A stretch of DNA of 34,551 nucleotides, taken from Actinomycetota bacterium (GTDB lineage Bacteria; Actinomycetota; Acidimicrobiia; Spongiisociales; UBA5794). Position numbers and translations under genes: made by a program. Numbering within the stretch: the first letter of the stretch is position 1; the number at the start of each line of letters is the position of its first letter. Positions 23,727-32,907 of this stretch are shown piece by piece. The notes under the pieces were generated by a model. That model saw nothing but the letters and a program-made list of their open reading frames with translations, was not told the origin of the DNA and ran no database searches. The DNA lies in contig JAADIG010000037.1 in assembly GCA_013151445.1 (NCBI GenBank), forward strand, positions 1 to 34,551, written 5' to 3'.

Positions 23727-24535
23727 CGGTTTGTGTTTCGCTCGGTTGGGTTGCTGAGATGGGGAGGCACGAGCGGTGCGATGATCTCAAGCAGGCGGTC
23801 GTGGAGGTTGCCGTTGCTTGCAATGATGAGCGATGTGTCCGGGGTGGATGGTGTTCCGTGCTGATCGGTCGTCCTTCCGCCCGCCTCGGAGAGGAGCACC
23901 ATGCCAGCGGCACCATCCCATGGTCCGATGGTCATCTCGAAGTATGCGTCGAACCGGCCCGCGGCAACCCATGCGAAATCAAGAGCGGCGGAACCAAGAC
24001 GGCGTATCCCATTCACCTCGGCGAGTACGGCCGTAAACGGTGCGGCGTAGTCGGTTGCGTACTGGTCGTGGTCGTACGGGAAACCGGTTACAACGACGGA
24101 TTGGTGAAGTACAGTTGCGTCACTTACGTGGATTGTTTGTCCGTTCAGTGTCGCACCCTCGCCCCGCGCGGCCGCAAATGTTTCGTTGCTGATCGGATGG
24201 ACCACAACCCCGACGAGACCGATGTCCCCGTCCCAGAGACCGATGGAGACACTGAAGTGGGGGATGCCGTGGATGAAGTTCACGGTCCCGTCGAGTGGAT
24301 CAATAATCCACCGGCGCCCGGCCGTTGCCTGACCCGAACCCTCCTCGGCGAGGATGCCATCGTCCGGGCGGAGTTCGGTTAGGACGGAGACGATCGCCTT
24401 CTCAGATGCCAGGTCGACCTCGGTGACCGGGTCGAGACGCCCCTTCTGTCTGACGTGGAGACGTCCACCGAACCGGTCAGCCAAAATCGCGGCGCCAGCA
24501 TCGGCTGCTTGAAGGGCTACTGCTAGGTCATCCAT
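23723..24535 (-). CDS. Inositol monophosphatase family protein
   Basis: A 270-residue magnesium-dependent sugar-phosphate phosphatase fold. Metal-site motifs are all present: DPVTEVDLASE (about 35-45), LAEEGSG (Glu64/Glu65), WIIDPLDGTVNF (Asp79, Asp82, with the Gly83-Thr84 loop that binds phosphate) and the late GPWDGAAGMVLLSEAGG whose Asp completes the site. Substrates in this family include inositol 1-phosphate, histidinol phosphate, fructose 1,6-bisphosphate and PAP; sequence alone does not decide, and no histidine or inositol genes are adjacent. ATG 24535 has a leaderless-type box upstream. It heads a two-gene minus-strand operon with the amidohydrolase. Confidence 0.9.
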   Translation of the reverse strand: MDDLAVALQAADAGAAILADRFGGRLHVRQKGRLDPVTEVDLASEKAIVSVLTELRPDDGILAEEGSGQATAGRRWIIDPLDGTVNFIHGIPHFSVSIGLWDGDIGLVGVVVHPISNETFAAARGEGATLNGQTIHVSDATVLHQSVVVTGFPYDHDQYATDYAAPFTAVLAEVNGIRRLGSAALDFAWVAAGRFDAYFEMTIGPWDGAAGMVLLSEAGGRTTDQHGTPSTPDTSLIIASNGNLHDRLLEIIAPLVPPHLSNPTERNTNR

Positions 24536-24541
24536 CTGGCC

Positions 24542-24547
24542 ACTCTA
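24542..24547 (-). promoter_or_regulatory. Leaderless-type -10 box (TAGAGT) of the monophosphatase gene
   Basis: On the minus strand TAGAGT ends 6 bases before ATG 24535. It shares a 55-base divergent spacer with the lnt promoter. Confidence 0.5.
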
Positions 24548-24577
24548 CGCGACTCTTTGTATACAGACACGCCCGGC

Positions 24578-24583
24578 TAGTCT
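24578..24583 (+). promoter_or_regulatory. Leaderless-type -10 box (TAGTCT) of lnt
   Basis: TAGTCT ends 7 bases before ATG 24591, with no Shine-Dalgarno sequence. The two divergent leaderless promoters are close enough to interfere with each other. Confidence 0.5.
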
Positions 24584-24590
24584 CTACACA

Positions 24591-26099
24591 ATGGCTGGAC
24601 TCGGTGCGGCACTTTTAAGCGGACTCCTTCTTTGGGCGTCATTCCCCCCAATCGGTTTGGGGGTTCTTGCATTTGTGGCTCCGGCGCCCCTCCTGTGGGC
24701 GATCCGTCGCGAGGAGAGAGCGTTTCTCGCGTTGATCTACGGATGGGTCACCGGTGCGGTCTTCTTCGGACTGATGCTCTCGTACATCATGACGTTGGGC
24801 GTTGTTGCATGGCTTCCGCTGACGGTCTACCAGGCGACCACGATGGCAGTGATGAGCCTCGTTCTTTGGGCATTTCGTTTGTGGCCCGAGCGGCGGTGGT
24901 GGTTTATAGCCATCGGCGTCTGGGTCGGGTTCGAGATGGCCCGGGGTTACTTTCCGTTCGGTGGGTTCCCCTGGGGGTCAATTGGTTACGCAACCGCCGG
25001 TCTACCCGGAGCGATTGGGTCCGTGCAGTGGATCGGACCCATCGGATGGTCGGCTCTGACTATTGCGGTCGCCGCCGGGTTTGTGCTCGTTTTCGAGGAT
25101 AAGAATCATTGGAAGTACCTTGTCGATGGCAGTGTCGCGACGGTGCTTTTCGTGATGGCGGGCACATTCTTCGCCCCATCACCTGGCGGTCCCGCGGTCA
25201 CAGTGGCGATCGTGCAGGGCGGGTCACCCTGTCCTCAAGTCCGGTGTCAGAACGAGAACCAACGCATCTACGACCGACACATGGCCCTGACCCGTGCACT
25301 TCCTGATCTTTCGGTTGATCTCGTCGTGTGGCCGGAGAACTCCACGGGATCCCCCGTTTCGCCGCTCGACAACGACGTGATCCGTGACGAAATCACCGCC
25401 GAGGGAGCGCGTCTCGGTGCGTACATGTTGATCAGCGGAACACTGAGCCTTTCGACGCACGAATTCCGCAACGTGAACGTGATGTATGCCCCCGGTGGCA
25501 ACCTTGTCGGGACCTATGACAAACGTCACCCCGTGCCGTTTGGTGAGTTTGTTCCGATGCGTGAGTTGTTGAGCTTTATCCCCCAACTCGACCAGGTGCC
25601 ACGCGATATGAAGCGTGGCAAGGAAGCCGTCGTGTTCAAGACTTTGTTTGGTGATATCGGGTCGGTAATTTCTTTCGAGGGGGCCTTTCCGCGTTACCTG
25701 CGCGAGGAGGCTCTTGCGGGAGGTCAGTTCATTGTTGTTGCCACGAACGAGTCCTCCTACGGACCTTCCCCGGCGAGCGACCAGTTCATCGGCCTCACCC
25801 GTGTGAACGCGGCGGCGATCGGACAAGATCTCGTGCATGCAGCCATCACGGGTAAGTCAGCGTTTGTCCAGGCCGATGGTGCGATCGTCCGTGAGACGGA
25901 GCTGCTCACGGAATCGGCGCTCGTTGGTACGGTGCGGCTACGCACCGAAGGACCCACGATTTACACGCAGTTCGGCGATTGGGCCGGAGTCGCAGCGATG
26001 CTGCTGGCCTTTGCGGCGTTCATCGTTCCCGGCCGTGACCGGCCCCAACGTGCCAATTCGGGTAGTCGAGCGAGCGCAGCAGCGAGAACTCTCCGCTAA
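24591..26099 (+). CDS. lnt: Apolipoprotein N-acyltransferase with Cys-to-Ser change at the catalytic position
   Basis: Lnt adds the third acyl chain to lipoproteins at the outer face of the membrane. The 502-residue protein has about seven membrane helices in its first 200 residues, an extracytoplasmic nitrilase domain, and one C-terminal helix (about residues 462-482). The nitrilase triad Glu and Lys are clear: VVWPENSTG (Glu249) and YDKRHPVPFGEFVP (Lys311). The nucleophile segment, normally I-C-Y/F-E..FP, reads ISFEGAFP, so position 361 is Ser (codon TCT, one base from TGT). Everything around it is conserved, so this is either a natural variant, a paralogue with changed chemistry, or a sequencing error. 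At least two likely lipoproteins are encoded in this window. ATG 24591 is supported by a -10-like box. Confidence 0.88.
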   Translation: MAGLGAALLSGLLLWASFPPIGLGVLAFVAPAPLLWAIRREERAFLALIYGWVTGAVFFGLMLSYIMTLGVVAWLPLTVYQATTMAVMSLVLWAFRLWPERRWWFIAIGVWVGFEMARGYFPFGGFPWGSIGYATAGLPGAIGSVQWIGPIGWSALTIAVAAGFVLVFEDKNHWKYLVDGSVATVLFVMAGTFFAPSPGGPAVTVAIVQGGSPCPQVRCQNENQRIYDRHMALTRALPDLSVDLVVWPENSTGSPVSPLDNDVIRDEITAEGARLGAYMLISGTLSLSTHEFRNVNVMYAPGGNLVGTYDKRHPVPFGEFVPMRELLSFIPQLDQVPRDMKRGKEAVVFKTLFGDIGSVISFEGAFPRYLREEALAGGQFIVVATNESSYGPSPASDQFIGLTRVNAAAIGQDLVHAAITGKSAFVQADGAIVRETELLTESALVGTVRLRTEGPTIYTQFGDWAGVAAMLLAFAAFIVPGRDRPQRANSGSRASAAARTLR

Positions 26100-26153
26100 C
26101 TGCGAGCAACCTCTGCGACCTTGGCTCCACATGGACACCAAAATCGGAAAGTT

Positions 26154-27431
26154 TTATGCGGAGGCACTTTCGTGGGCGGTGAGCGCCGCATCGAGGATGT
26201 CGATGCCCTTGTCCAGGTCCTCCATCGAAACATTGAGCGGTGGGATGAACCGGATCACGTTGGCGTCGGGACCACAGTTCAAAATGAACATGTTGTGATC
26301 GCGTGCAAACTTACCAACGAACTTCCACGCATCGGGGTTGGGTGTGTTGCCCTCGCCAACGAGTTCGATGCCGATCATGAGACCGAGACCGCGGACATCG
26401 CCGATGATGGGGTACCGCGACTGCATTTCGCGGAACCGCGCAAACGCGTGGAGGGAGCGCTCGTTGACACCGGGCAGGACGTCCCTGAGTCCATCCACCG
26501 TCGCGATAGATGCCGCACAAGCAACGGGGTTGCCACCATAGGTTGAACCATGAGATCCCGGCGGCCACTCATCGAGCAGATCCGCCGAGGCACCGACCGC
26601 CGAAAGCGGGAAACCGTTGGCGATTGCTTTGCCCATGACAAGAACGTCGGGCTGGATGTCGTACACCTGTGACGTGAACCAGTCTCCGGTGCGACCGAAC
26701 CCGGTCTGAACCTCGTCCAGAATGAGTTTGATGCCATGCTCGGTCGCGATATCCCGGATTGCTTGAAGAAACTCACGCGACGCCGGGTAGTACCCGCCTT
26801 CGCCCTGGAGCGGTTCGATGAGGAAACACGCGATCTCTCCAGGTGTGATTTCGTGTTTGAGTTTGAGCCGGAGCTCATTGAGTGCCAACTCGTTCGCTTC
26901 GTCCTGGGTCATACCCCAGCGATAGGGGTGCGGGAACGGTGTGACGAACACCGAGCCGACCAGTGGGTGGTAACCCTGGCGGTAGGCGGCCTTGGACGTG
27001 GTGTACGAGACGGACCCCATAGTGCGCCCGTGAAATCCACCGCGGAACACCACGATGCCCTGGCGGCCCGTTGTCTTGCGGGCCAGCTTGACGGCACCCT
27101 CCACGGCTTCTGCGCCAGAGTTCATGAAGAAGAACTTCTCGATCCCGTCCGGGGTGATATCCCGAAGTTGTTCGGCGGCACCCACAAGCGTTTCGTATCG
27201 GAACACACCACCGGCGTGCCAGAGCTTGTCGATCTGGGAGAGCACTGCGGCCTTCACGCCCGGGTGTTGATGCCCAAGGTTGTTGACCGCGATGCCGCAG
27301 GCGAAGTCAAGATACTCTTCACCGCTGGCGGACGTGACATACGAACCGTTTCCCGCGACGATCTCGATGTCGGTGTCCCAGGAGATGACTGGGGCGATAA
27401 GGTCCTGAGACCGTGAAACAAGGTCGGCCAT
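26154..27431 (-). CDS. Class III aminotransferase, 4-aminobutyrate aminotransferase-like
   Basis: A 425-residue PLP enzyme that moves an omega-amino group to 2-oxoglutarate or pyruvate. Visible features are the PLP-phosphate loop NSGAEAVEGAVKLAR (about 104-118), GGFHGRT, ILDEVQTGFGRTG with cofactor-binding Asp239, and VMGKAIANGFPLSA with Schiff-base Lys268, followed by STYGGNPVACAA. It resembles GabT/PuuE-type enzymes more than ArgD, but ornithine-type or other omega-amino substrates are possible. ATG 27431 follows AAGGGAG at good spacing. The gene lies 78 bases after purM on the same strand but has its own promoter and a 30-bp palindrome over the likely transcription start, suggesting separate regulation. 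Confidence 0.9.
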   Translation of the reverse strand: MADLVSRSQDLIAPVISWDTDIEIVAGNGSYVTSASGEEYLDFACGIAVNNLGHQHPGVKAAVLSQIDKLWHAGGVFRYETLVGAAEQLRDITPDGIEKFFFMNSGAEAVEGAVKLARKTTGRQGIVVFRGGFHGRTMGSVSYTTSKAAYRQGYHPLVGSVFVTPFPHPYRWGMTQDEANELALNELRLKLKHEITPGEIACFLIEPLQGEGGYYPASREFLQAIRDIATEHGIKLILDEVQTGFGRTGDWFTSQVYDIQPDVLVMGKAIANGFPLSAVGASADLLDEWPPGSHGSTYGGNPVACAASIATVDGLRDVLPGVNERSLHAFARFREMQSRYPIIGDVRGLGLMIGIELVGEGNTPNPDAWKFVGKFARDHNMFILNCGPDANVIRFIPPLNVSMEDLDKGIDILDAALTAHESASA

Positions 27432-27456
27432 GGCGATCTCCCTTTCGTGTTGTGGT

Positions 27457-27486
27457 GTTCATACCGGCCATATGGGCAGTATGAAC
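27457..27486. promoter_or_regulatory. 30-bp palindrome, probable operator of the aminotransferase gene
   Basis: Outer arms GTTCATAC (27457-27464) and GTATGAAC (27479-27486) are perfect inverted repeats. The inner 14 bases are also palindromic apart from two mismatched pairs, so 13 of 15 pairs match. On the minus strand it covers the predicted transcription start and ends 25 bases before the ATG. There is no T run after it, which argues against a terminator. Confidence 0.6.
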
Positions 27487-27489
27487 GCA

Positions 27490-27518
27490 AGAATGTCGGG
27501 GTTGGGCTGTTATGTCAA
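27490..27518 (-). promoter_or_regulatory. Probable promoter of the aminotransferase gene (TTGACA-17-CATTCT)
   Basis: On the minus strand TTGACA (27513-27518) is followed after 17 bases by CATTCT (27490-27495). The -35 is formed by the last two sense codons of purM. Transcription would start inside the palindrome at 27457-27486. Confidence 0.5.
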
Positions 27519-28526
27519 CTGCACGACGCCCGCACCCGGCGTCACGACCCCGATCGCACTGCCCGATCTGGCATGCGTTGCGATCATTTCGAGGGTGCCG
27601 GTCACATCGCCCGGTGCGACAACCGCGACAAATCCGATACCCATATTCCAGGTGGAGTACCTTTCCGCTCGGTCCGCCCCCGACCAATCGGAGAACACAG
27701 TGAACACGTCCGGGACGACCCAGGAGCCCGTCTCGATCACCGCATCGGTCGTCGCGGGAAGGATGCGAGGCAGGTTACCGAGCAACCCGCCGCCGGTGAT
27801 GTGCGCCAGACCCTTGACGTCGATGGTGTCGATGAGAGCGAGCACACTCGGGGTGTAGAGAACACTCGGCTCGAGGACGACATCGGCAACAGTTCTGTCG
27901 GTGCCGGGGAATGTCGCATCGAGCGAGGTGTGCTCGTTGATAAGCCGGCGAACCAACGAATACCCGTTGGAGCGAAGGTTGGGGCTATCGATCCCAATGA
28001 TGACGTCCCCTGGAACGATCCGGGATCCGTCGATCACCGCTGACGCCTCGACGATGCCGAGCGCCGTGCCAGCAACGTCGAAAGCGTCGGGTTCCATCAC
28101 CCCCGGATGCTCGGCGATCTCCCCGCCGACCAGAGCAACATCGGCGGCGGCACAGGCCGCCGCTACCGACTCGACGATACGAACGACCAACTCGGTATCT
28201 ATTTCCCCAATCGCGATGTAGTCACTCATCGCGATGGGGCGCCCACCTGCGGCGACGAGATCGTCGATGCACATGGCGACGAGGTCCCAGCCAAGTCCGT
28301 CGACCTTACCGGTCTGACGAGCAACCTCGGCCTTCGTGCCGACCCCATCGGTCGACATCATGAGCACCGGCTCGGTGTATCCATCGGGCATGCGAAGTCC
28401 AGCGGCGAAACCACCGAACCCTCCGATTACCTTGTTACCCCATGTCGCGACCACCGCAGGTTTGATCCGGGCGACCGCAGCGTCGGCTGCATCGAGATGG
28501 ACTCCCGAGTCCGAGTAGGAGGTCAT
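27510..28526 (-). CDS. purM: Phosphoribosylformylglycinamidine cyclo-ligase (AIR synthetase)
   Basis: PurM closes the imidazole ring of FGAM with ATP to give AIR, the fifth step of purine synthesis. The 338 residues are full length. Family features include SYSDSGVHLDAADAAVARIKP at the N-terminus, LMMSTDGVGTKAEVA (ATP/FGAM-binding Asp and Lys), CIDDLVAAGGRPIAMSDYIA, LVGGEIAEHPGVM, NLRSNGYSLVR and AHITGGGLLGNLPRILP. ATG 28526 overlaps the purF stop by 4 bases (ATGA), so translation is coupled. The last two sense codons double as the -35 of the next gene. Confidence 0.97.
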   Translation of the reverse strand: MTSYSDSGVHLDAADAAVARIKPAVVATWGNKVIGGFGGFAAGLRMPDGYTEPVLMMSTDGVGTKAEVARQTGKVDGLGWDLVAMCIDDLVAAGGRPIAMSDYIAIGEIDTELVVRIVESVAAACAAADVALVGGEIAEHPGVMEPDAFDVAGTALGIVEASAVIDGSRIVPGDVIIGIDSPNLRSNGYSLVRRLINEHTSLDATFPGTDRTVADVVLEPSVLYTPSVLALIDTIDVKGLAHITGGGLLGNLPRILPATTDAVIETGSWVVPDVFTVFSDWSGADRAERYSTWNMGIGFVAVVAPGDVTGTLEMIATHARSGSAIGVVTPGAGVVQLT

Positions 28527-29950
28527 CGCGAATTCTCAAGTGCGATCTTGTTCGTAGTGGTTGGAATATCAGTGGCGTACTGTCCGGAAAGACACGCCGT
28601 GCACAACGTCTCGGGTGCTAACCCGGTGGCTGCAAGTAAACGGTCGAGCTCGAGATACGCAAGCGAGTCGACGTTGAGGAATGCTGCAATTTCATCGACC
28701 GATCTACCTGCCGCAAGGAGGGTGTTGCGGTCCCCGGTATCCATGCCGTAAAAACAGGGCCACCGGTACGGAGGTGAGGAGATTCGTAGATGGACTTCGG
28801 TTGCGCCAGCCTCTCGAACCATGGCAACCAGTTGTTTTGTGGTGGAGCCGCGCACGATGGAATCGTCGACGAGCACCACCCGCTGCCCACCCAGCTCGCC
28901 CGGCATCGCGTTCAACTTGAGACGCACGCCCCGGTCACGCATCGACTGGGCCGGTTCGATGAACGTTCGTCCGACGTAGCGGTTCTTCACCAAACCATCG
29001 GTGTATGGCAGGCCCGTCGCGGCCGCGTACCCCTGAGCGGCCGGGATGCCAGACTCCGGGACCGGGACCACGATGTCGACGTCAACGGGCGCCTGGTCGG
29101 CAAGACTCACCCCCATGCGCCGCCGCACCCCGTGGATGTTTTTGCCGGCCATGATCGAGTCGGGGCGCGAGAAGTACACAAACTCAAAGACACACAGTTG
29201 CCTTGTCTGTTGTTCGGGGAACGGATAGTGGCTCTCGAGTCCGGCCTCGGATACCACGACCATCTCTCCTGGCTCGATTTCACGTACGAACTTGGCGCTG
29301 ACGATGTCGAGTGCGCAGGTCTCCGAGGCTATGACCCAGGCATCGTCGAGCTTGCCGAGCACGAGGGGACGGAATCCGAAGGGGTCGCGGAGGCCGACCA
29401 ACGTGTTCGTGTCGAGGATCGTGAGGCTGAACGCGCCGACGAACAGTGGTGCAACGGCGGCGACCGCTTCGGGGAGGGTGTGTCCGTTTTGTACCTCCAG
29501 TGCGATCATTTCGGTCATGATGTCGCTGTCGCTAGTACCGGGGTCGGGGAGACGTGCCGCCAGTTCATGGGTGTTCGAGAGGTTGCCGTTGTGGGCAAGT
29601 GCGATCCCGGTACCGTTTGCTTGCCGATAGATTGGTTGGCTGTTCACCCACGCACTTGAGCCGGTCGTTGAGTAGCGTGTGTGACCTATTGCAATGTTCC
29701 CGGTGAGGCCGCTGAGGGTTGTTTCGTCGAACACCTGTGCCACGAGGCCGAGGTCTTTGTAGACGGTGACGGTCTCGCCGTCCGCCGCGGCGATACCCGC
29801 ACTTTCCTGGCCACGATGTTGCAGGGCGAAAAGACCGAAGTAGGTGAGCCTGGCTGTGTCGAGGTTGGGTGCGTAGATCCCGAACACACCGCAGGCCTCG
29901 CCTGGGCGATCGTCAACAAGATCCGGGGGAGGAAGTGCTGTCTCAAACAC
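28523..29950 (-). CDS. purF: Amidophosphoribosyltransferase
   Basis: PurF makes 5-phosphoribosylamine from PRPP and glutamine, the committed step of purine synthesis. Starting at GTG 29950 the protein has 475 residues: a 19-residue propeptide, then Cys20 (EACGVFGIYA) as the N-terminal nucleophile glutaminase after processing, QHRGQESAGIA, HNGNLSN, and the C-terminal phosphoribosyltransferase domain with VVLVDDSIVRGSTT. Cys residues in QLCVFEFVYF, RWPCFYGMDT and CTACLSGQY match the iron-sulfur, propeptide-bearing Bacillus-type enzyme. The frame is open another 55 codons upstream, but those residues do not look like PurF. A TACCAT box 8 bases upstream suits a leaderless GTG. Confidence 0.95.
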   Translation of the reverse strand: MFETALPPPDLVDDRPGEACGVFGIYAPNLDTARLTYFGLFALQHRGQESAGIAAADGETVTVYKDLGLVAQVFDETTLSGLTGNIAIGHTRYSTTGSSAWVNSQPIYRQANGTGIALAHNGNLSNTHELAARLPDPGTSDSDIMTEMIALEVQNGHTLPEAVAAVAPLFVGAFSLTILDTNTLVGLRDPFGFRPLVLGKLDDAWVIASETCALDIVSAKFVREIEPGEMVVVSEAGLESHYPFPEQQTRQLCVFEFVYFSRPDSIMAGKNIHGVRRRMGVSLADQAPVDVDIVVPVPESGIPAAQGYAAATGLPYTDGLVKNRYVGRTFIEPAQSMRDRGVRLKLNAMPGELGGQRVVLVDDSIVRGSTTKQLVAMVREAGATEVHLRISSPPYRWPCFYGMDTGDRNTLLAAGRSVDEIAAFLNVDSLAYLELDRLLAATGLAPETLCTACLSGQYATDIPTTTNKIALENSR

Positions 29951-29958
29951 GTGATGGG

Positions 29959-29964
29959 ATGGTA
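29959..29964 (-). promoter_or_regulatory. Possible leaderless -10 box (TACCAT) of purF
   Basis: On the minus strand TACCAT ends 8 bases before GTG 29950, and no ribosome site is visible there. Confidence 0.4.
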
Positions 29965-30080
29965 GCCGATCGTGTGCCCCCTGGCGCGCCCGCGTGATTG
30001 GACCCCTCCGGTGGCTTGGTAGTCGTCTGTCGCTCGTCTCCCACAGATTGAGTGAGCTCCGGCGTCTTGCTTTGGTTTCG

Positions 30081-30107
30081 TTGCGGACGTGCCGATGCAG
30101 GTATCCT
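30081..30107 (+). promoter_or_regulatory. Possible promoter of the glycan gene cluster (TTGCGG-15-TATCCT)
   Basis: TATCCT at 30102-30107 is a fair -10. TTGCGG at 30081-30086 is the nearest -35-like sequence, though the 15-base spacer is short. It lies in the 194-base divergent gap between purF and the glycosyltransferase; I see nothing else clear in that gap. Confidence 0.35.
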
Positions 30108-30144
30108 TGAACCACCCGTTGTCGGCAGCGTCAAGGTAAACCCC

Positions 30145-30930
30145 GTGTCAGAAACAACCGCTCTTCCCAACAAGATCACCGTCATTTCGGCCGGAATCTC
30201 GACGACCTCGCTCGAAGAGGTCGCGGGGCTCATTGTTGACCCTCCGCCGGAGGGTCTCACGGTTGCCGTGTCCAACGTGCAGGCAGTCATGATGACCCGA
30301 TCCGACAAGGAATATGCCGCCGCTCACGCCGCATCGTCGATCGCTACGTCCGACGGCGTTCCGCTCGTTTGGGCGTTGCGAAAACTCGGACAACCGGACC
30401 AGTCGCGTGTGGAAGGTTTTCAGATCACCTCCCGGGCGATCGAGCTCGGACTCGCTAAGAATCGTCGACATTTCTTCTACGGGGCTTCCCAGGAGACTCT
30501 TGACCTTCTGCAGGAGAAACTCAAGCAGCGGTACCCGGAGATTGAAATCGCCGGGGCGTATTCCCCGCCGTTCGGTCCAGTGACCGATGACACCGTGGCC
30601 GATGTTGTGACCCGCGTGACCGAGAGTGGGGCCGACATCCTCTGGATCGGTCTGGGTCTCCCCAAACAAGACGTGCTGATGGCCAGAGTGCATCCCAAAC
30701 TTCCCGGGGTCTCAATCGGGGCAATCGGGGCGGTGTTCGACTGGTTTGCTGGAAACGTCTCGAAAGCTCCCGAGTGGATGCAAAAAGCCGGTCTCGAGTG
30801 GCTGTATCGTCTGTCCAAAGAGCCGCGCCGGCTGTGGCGTCGCTACATCTACAACAATCCGGCGTATCTCATTCTGTTGGGGAAGCAGCTCTTGCTGGCA
30901 AAGTTCAAGAAAACCAAGGTGGGTACATGA
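30145..30930 (+). CDS. WecG/TagA/CpsF family glycosyltransferase
   Basis: This GT26 family moves a sugar such as N-acetylmannosamine or glucose from a nucleotide donor to a lipid-linked acceptor during surface polysaccharide synthesis, at the inner face of the membrane. The 261-residue protein shows the hallmarks: [13 protein letters not shown] near the N-terminus, [19 protein letters not shown] (conserved Asp), [41 protein letters not shown] and [44 protein letters not shown], with a basic C-terminal tail that likely binds the membrane. GTG 30145 is preferred (AAGG about 8 bases before) over a longer open frame from 30052. Its end overlaps gmd by 4 bases (ATGA). Confidence 0.9.
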   Translation: MSETTALPNKITVISAGISTTSLEEVAGLIVDPPPEGLTVAVSNVQAVMMTRSDKEYAAAHAASSIATSDGVPLVWALRKLGQPDQSRVEGFQITSRAIELGLAKNRRHFFYGASQETLDLLQEKLKQRYPEIEIAGAYSPPFGPVTDDTVADVVTRVTESGADILWIGLGLPKQDVLMARVHPKLPGVSIGAIGAVFDWFAGNVSKAPEWMQKAGLEWLYRLSKEPRRLWRRYIYNNPAYLILLGKQLLLAKFKKTKVGT

Positions 30931-31961
30931 AACGCGCATTCGTAACAGGGACGACCGGACAGGACGGTTCGTACCTGGTCGAACTTTTGATCGAAAAGGG
31001 CTACGAGGTTCACGGCACCATTCGGCGGGCCTCGGTGTTCAACACCGCTCGCATTGACCACCTCATGGATCACCCACAGGTGAAGCTTCACCACAGCGAT
31101 CTCACCGACAGCTCGAACCTCAACAAGCTGCTGGCGACGATCAAACCCGATGAGATCTACAACCTCGGGGCACAGTCCCATGTTGCGGTTTCGTTTGAGG
31201 TGCCTGAGTACACGGCCCAGGTCGACGCAACGGGAACGTTGCGGTTGCTCGACGCGATGCACTCATTCTGCCCCGAGGCCCGTTTCTATCAGGCGTCGAC
31301 CTCGGAAATGTACGGCAAGGTACGCGAGGTACCCCAGAGTGAGACGACGCCGTTCTACCCACGTAGCCCCTATGCGGTTGCCAAACTCTACGCATACTGG
31401 ATTACGAAGAACTTCCGAGAGTCGTATGACCTGTATGCGTGCAATGGCATCCTCTTCAACCACGAATCGGAGCGTCGTGGGCGCACGTTCGTGACGAGAA
31501 AGATCACGACCAACCTTGCTCAAGTCCACCTCGGCCTTCGTGACACTGTCCGTCTTGGCAACATTGATGCGAAGCGGGACTGGGGATACGCCAAGGAGTA
31601 TGTCGAGGCCATGTGGCTGATGTTGCAGCAGGACGAACCCGACGACTTCGTTATCGCCACCGGGGAGATGCATAGCGTTCGAGACTTTTGTGAGAGGTCC
31701 GCCTCCTGGCTGGGTTACAACCTGGTTTGGGAGGGCGAAGGCGTGACCGAGATCGGTCGCGACGAGACGACCGGCAAGGTGCTCATCGAAATAGATGAGC
31801 GTTACTTCCGGCCGGCGGAAGTTGAGGAGTTGCTCGGTGATCCGTCGAAGGCCGAACGCGAGCTTGGATGGAAAGCCAAGGTCGGTCTTGACGAGCTCGT
31901 CGACATCATGATGGAGAGCGACATGCGGGTCGTGAAGAAAGAAGCTGGCATTGTCGAGTAG
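30927..31961 (+). CDS. gmd: GDP-mannose 4,6-dehydratase
   Basis: Gmd converts GDP-mannose to GDP-4-keto-6-deoxy-mannose, the first step to GDP-L-fucose or related deoxysugars. The 344-residue short-chain dehydrogenase begins [17 protein letters not shown] (NADP-binding loop). The predicted catalytic residues Thr125, Glu127, Tyr149 and Lys153 are in STSEMYG and SPYAVAK, and [17 protein letters not shown] is the usual nucleotide-sugar contact. ATG 30927 follows AAGGTGGG and overlaps the glycosyltransferase stop. The frame continues open far upstream, but that sequence is the glycosyltransferase gene in another frame. It is followed by fcl, completing the GDP-fucose route. Confidence 0.96.
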   Translation: MKRAFVTGTTGQDGSYLVELLIEKGYEVHGTIRRASVFNTARIDHLMDHPQVKLHHSDLTDSSNLNKLLATIKPDEIYNLGAQSHVAVSFEVPEYTAQVDATGTLRLLDAMHSFCPEARFYQASTSEMYGKVREVPQSETTPFYPRSPYAVAKLYAYWITKNFRESYDLYACNGILFNHESERRGRTFVTRKITTNLAQVHLGLRDTVRLGNIDAKRDWGYAKEYVEAMWLMLQQDEPDDFVIATGEMHSVRDFCERSASWLGYNLVWEGEGVTEIGRDETTGKVLIEIDERYFRPAEVEELLGDPSKAERELGWKAKVGLDELVDIMMESDMRVVKKEAGIVE

Positions 31962-32907
31962 CACACTGTCCGCCGAATCGAAGATCTATGTCGCGGGGCA
32001 CCGGGGTATGGTCGGCTCCGCGATCGTGCGGCAGTTGCAGGCCAAGGGGTACACGAACATCGTGGCACGCACCTCGGCGGAGCTTGATCTCCGAAACCAG
32101 GCCGCAGTAACCGAGTTCTTCGAGGCGGAGAGGCCGACCCACGTGGTCCTTGCCGCCGCCAGGGTCGGTGGCATTTACGCCAACAACACCTATCGCGCCG
32201 AGTTCCTGTACGACAACCTCGCCATCGAGATGAACGTTATCGATCAGGCGTATCGCAACAACACAGACAAACTTCTGTTCCTTGGTTCGTCGTGCATCTA
32301 CCCGAAGCTCGCTCCCCAACCGATGGTTGAAGAGGCTCTGCTCACGGGAGAGCTGGAACCTACCAACGAACCGTACGCTATTGCGAAGATCGCCGGGATC
32401 AAGCTCTGCGAGGCCTATCGAGACCAGTACGGCAGCAATTTCATTTCGGCGATGCCAACGAACCTGTACGGCCCGAACGACAGCTACGACCTCAACAACT
32501 CGCATGTGTTGCCCGCTCTGCTGCGGAAGTTTCACGAAGCGAAAGTGGAGGGGGCGCGCAGCGTCGAGGTGTGGGGAGACGGTTCGGCGTTGCGTGAATT
32601 CATGCATGTGGACGATCTCGCCGCGGCGTGTGTGTTCCTGCTGGAGACGTACAACGAGAAGCAGTTCATCAATGTCGGGACCGGGCAGGAGGTCTCGATC
32701 GGTGAGCTTGCCGCGACGATCAAGGACGTTGTCGGATTCGAGGGGGAACTTGTCTATGACACTTCCAAACCGAACGGCACACCGCGCAAGTTGATGGACT
32801 CCGCAAAGTTGCACGCCCTCGGGTTCCAGTCCCGGGTGACACTTCGTGAAGGTGTTGAGTCGGTGTACGAGGACTTCCTCGACGACATCGAGCGGTATAC
32901 GCGGTAA
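31951..32907 (+). CDS. fcl: GDP-L-fucose synthase
   Basis: Fcl epimerises and reduces the Gmd product to GDP-L-fucose with NADPH. The 318-residue protein shows the Rossmann loop [12 protein letters not shown] (about 14-25), [22 protein letters not shown] with Ser114, the YxxxK pair Tyr142 and Lys146 in [18 protein letters not shown], and [13 protein letters not shown] 31951 overlaps the end of gmd by 11 bases and is the only suitable upstream start. The ribosome site is weak (GAAAGAAG), so expression may depend on coupling. The stop codon falls in a hairpin shared with the convergent crotonase gene. Confidence 0.94.
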   Translation: MSSSTLSAESKIYVAGHRGMVGSAIVRQLQAKGYTNIVARTSAELDLRNQAAVTEFFEAERPTHVVLAAARVGGIYANNTYRAEFLYDNLAIEMNVIDQAYRNNTDKLLFLGSSCIYPKLAPQPMVEEALLTGELEPTNEPYAIAKIAGIKLCEAYRDQYGSNFISAMPTNLYGPNDSYDLNNSHVLPALLRKFHEAKVEGARSVEVWGDGSALREFMHVDDLAAACVFLLETYNEKQFINVGTGQEVSIGELAATIKDVVGFEGELVYDTSKPNGTPRKLMDSAKLHALGFQSRVTLREGVESVYEDFLDDIERYTR

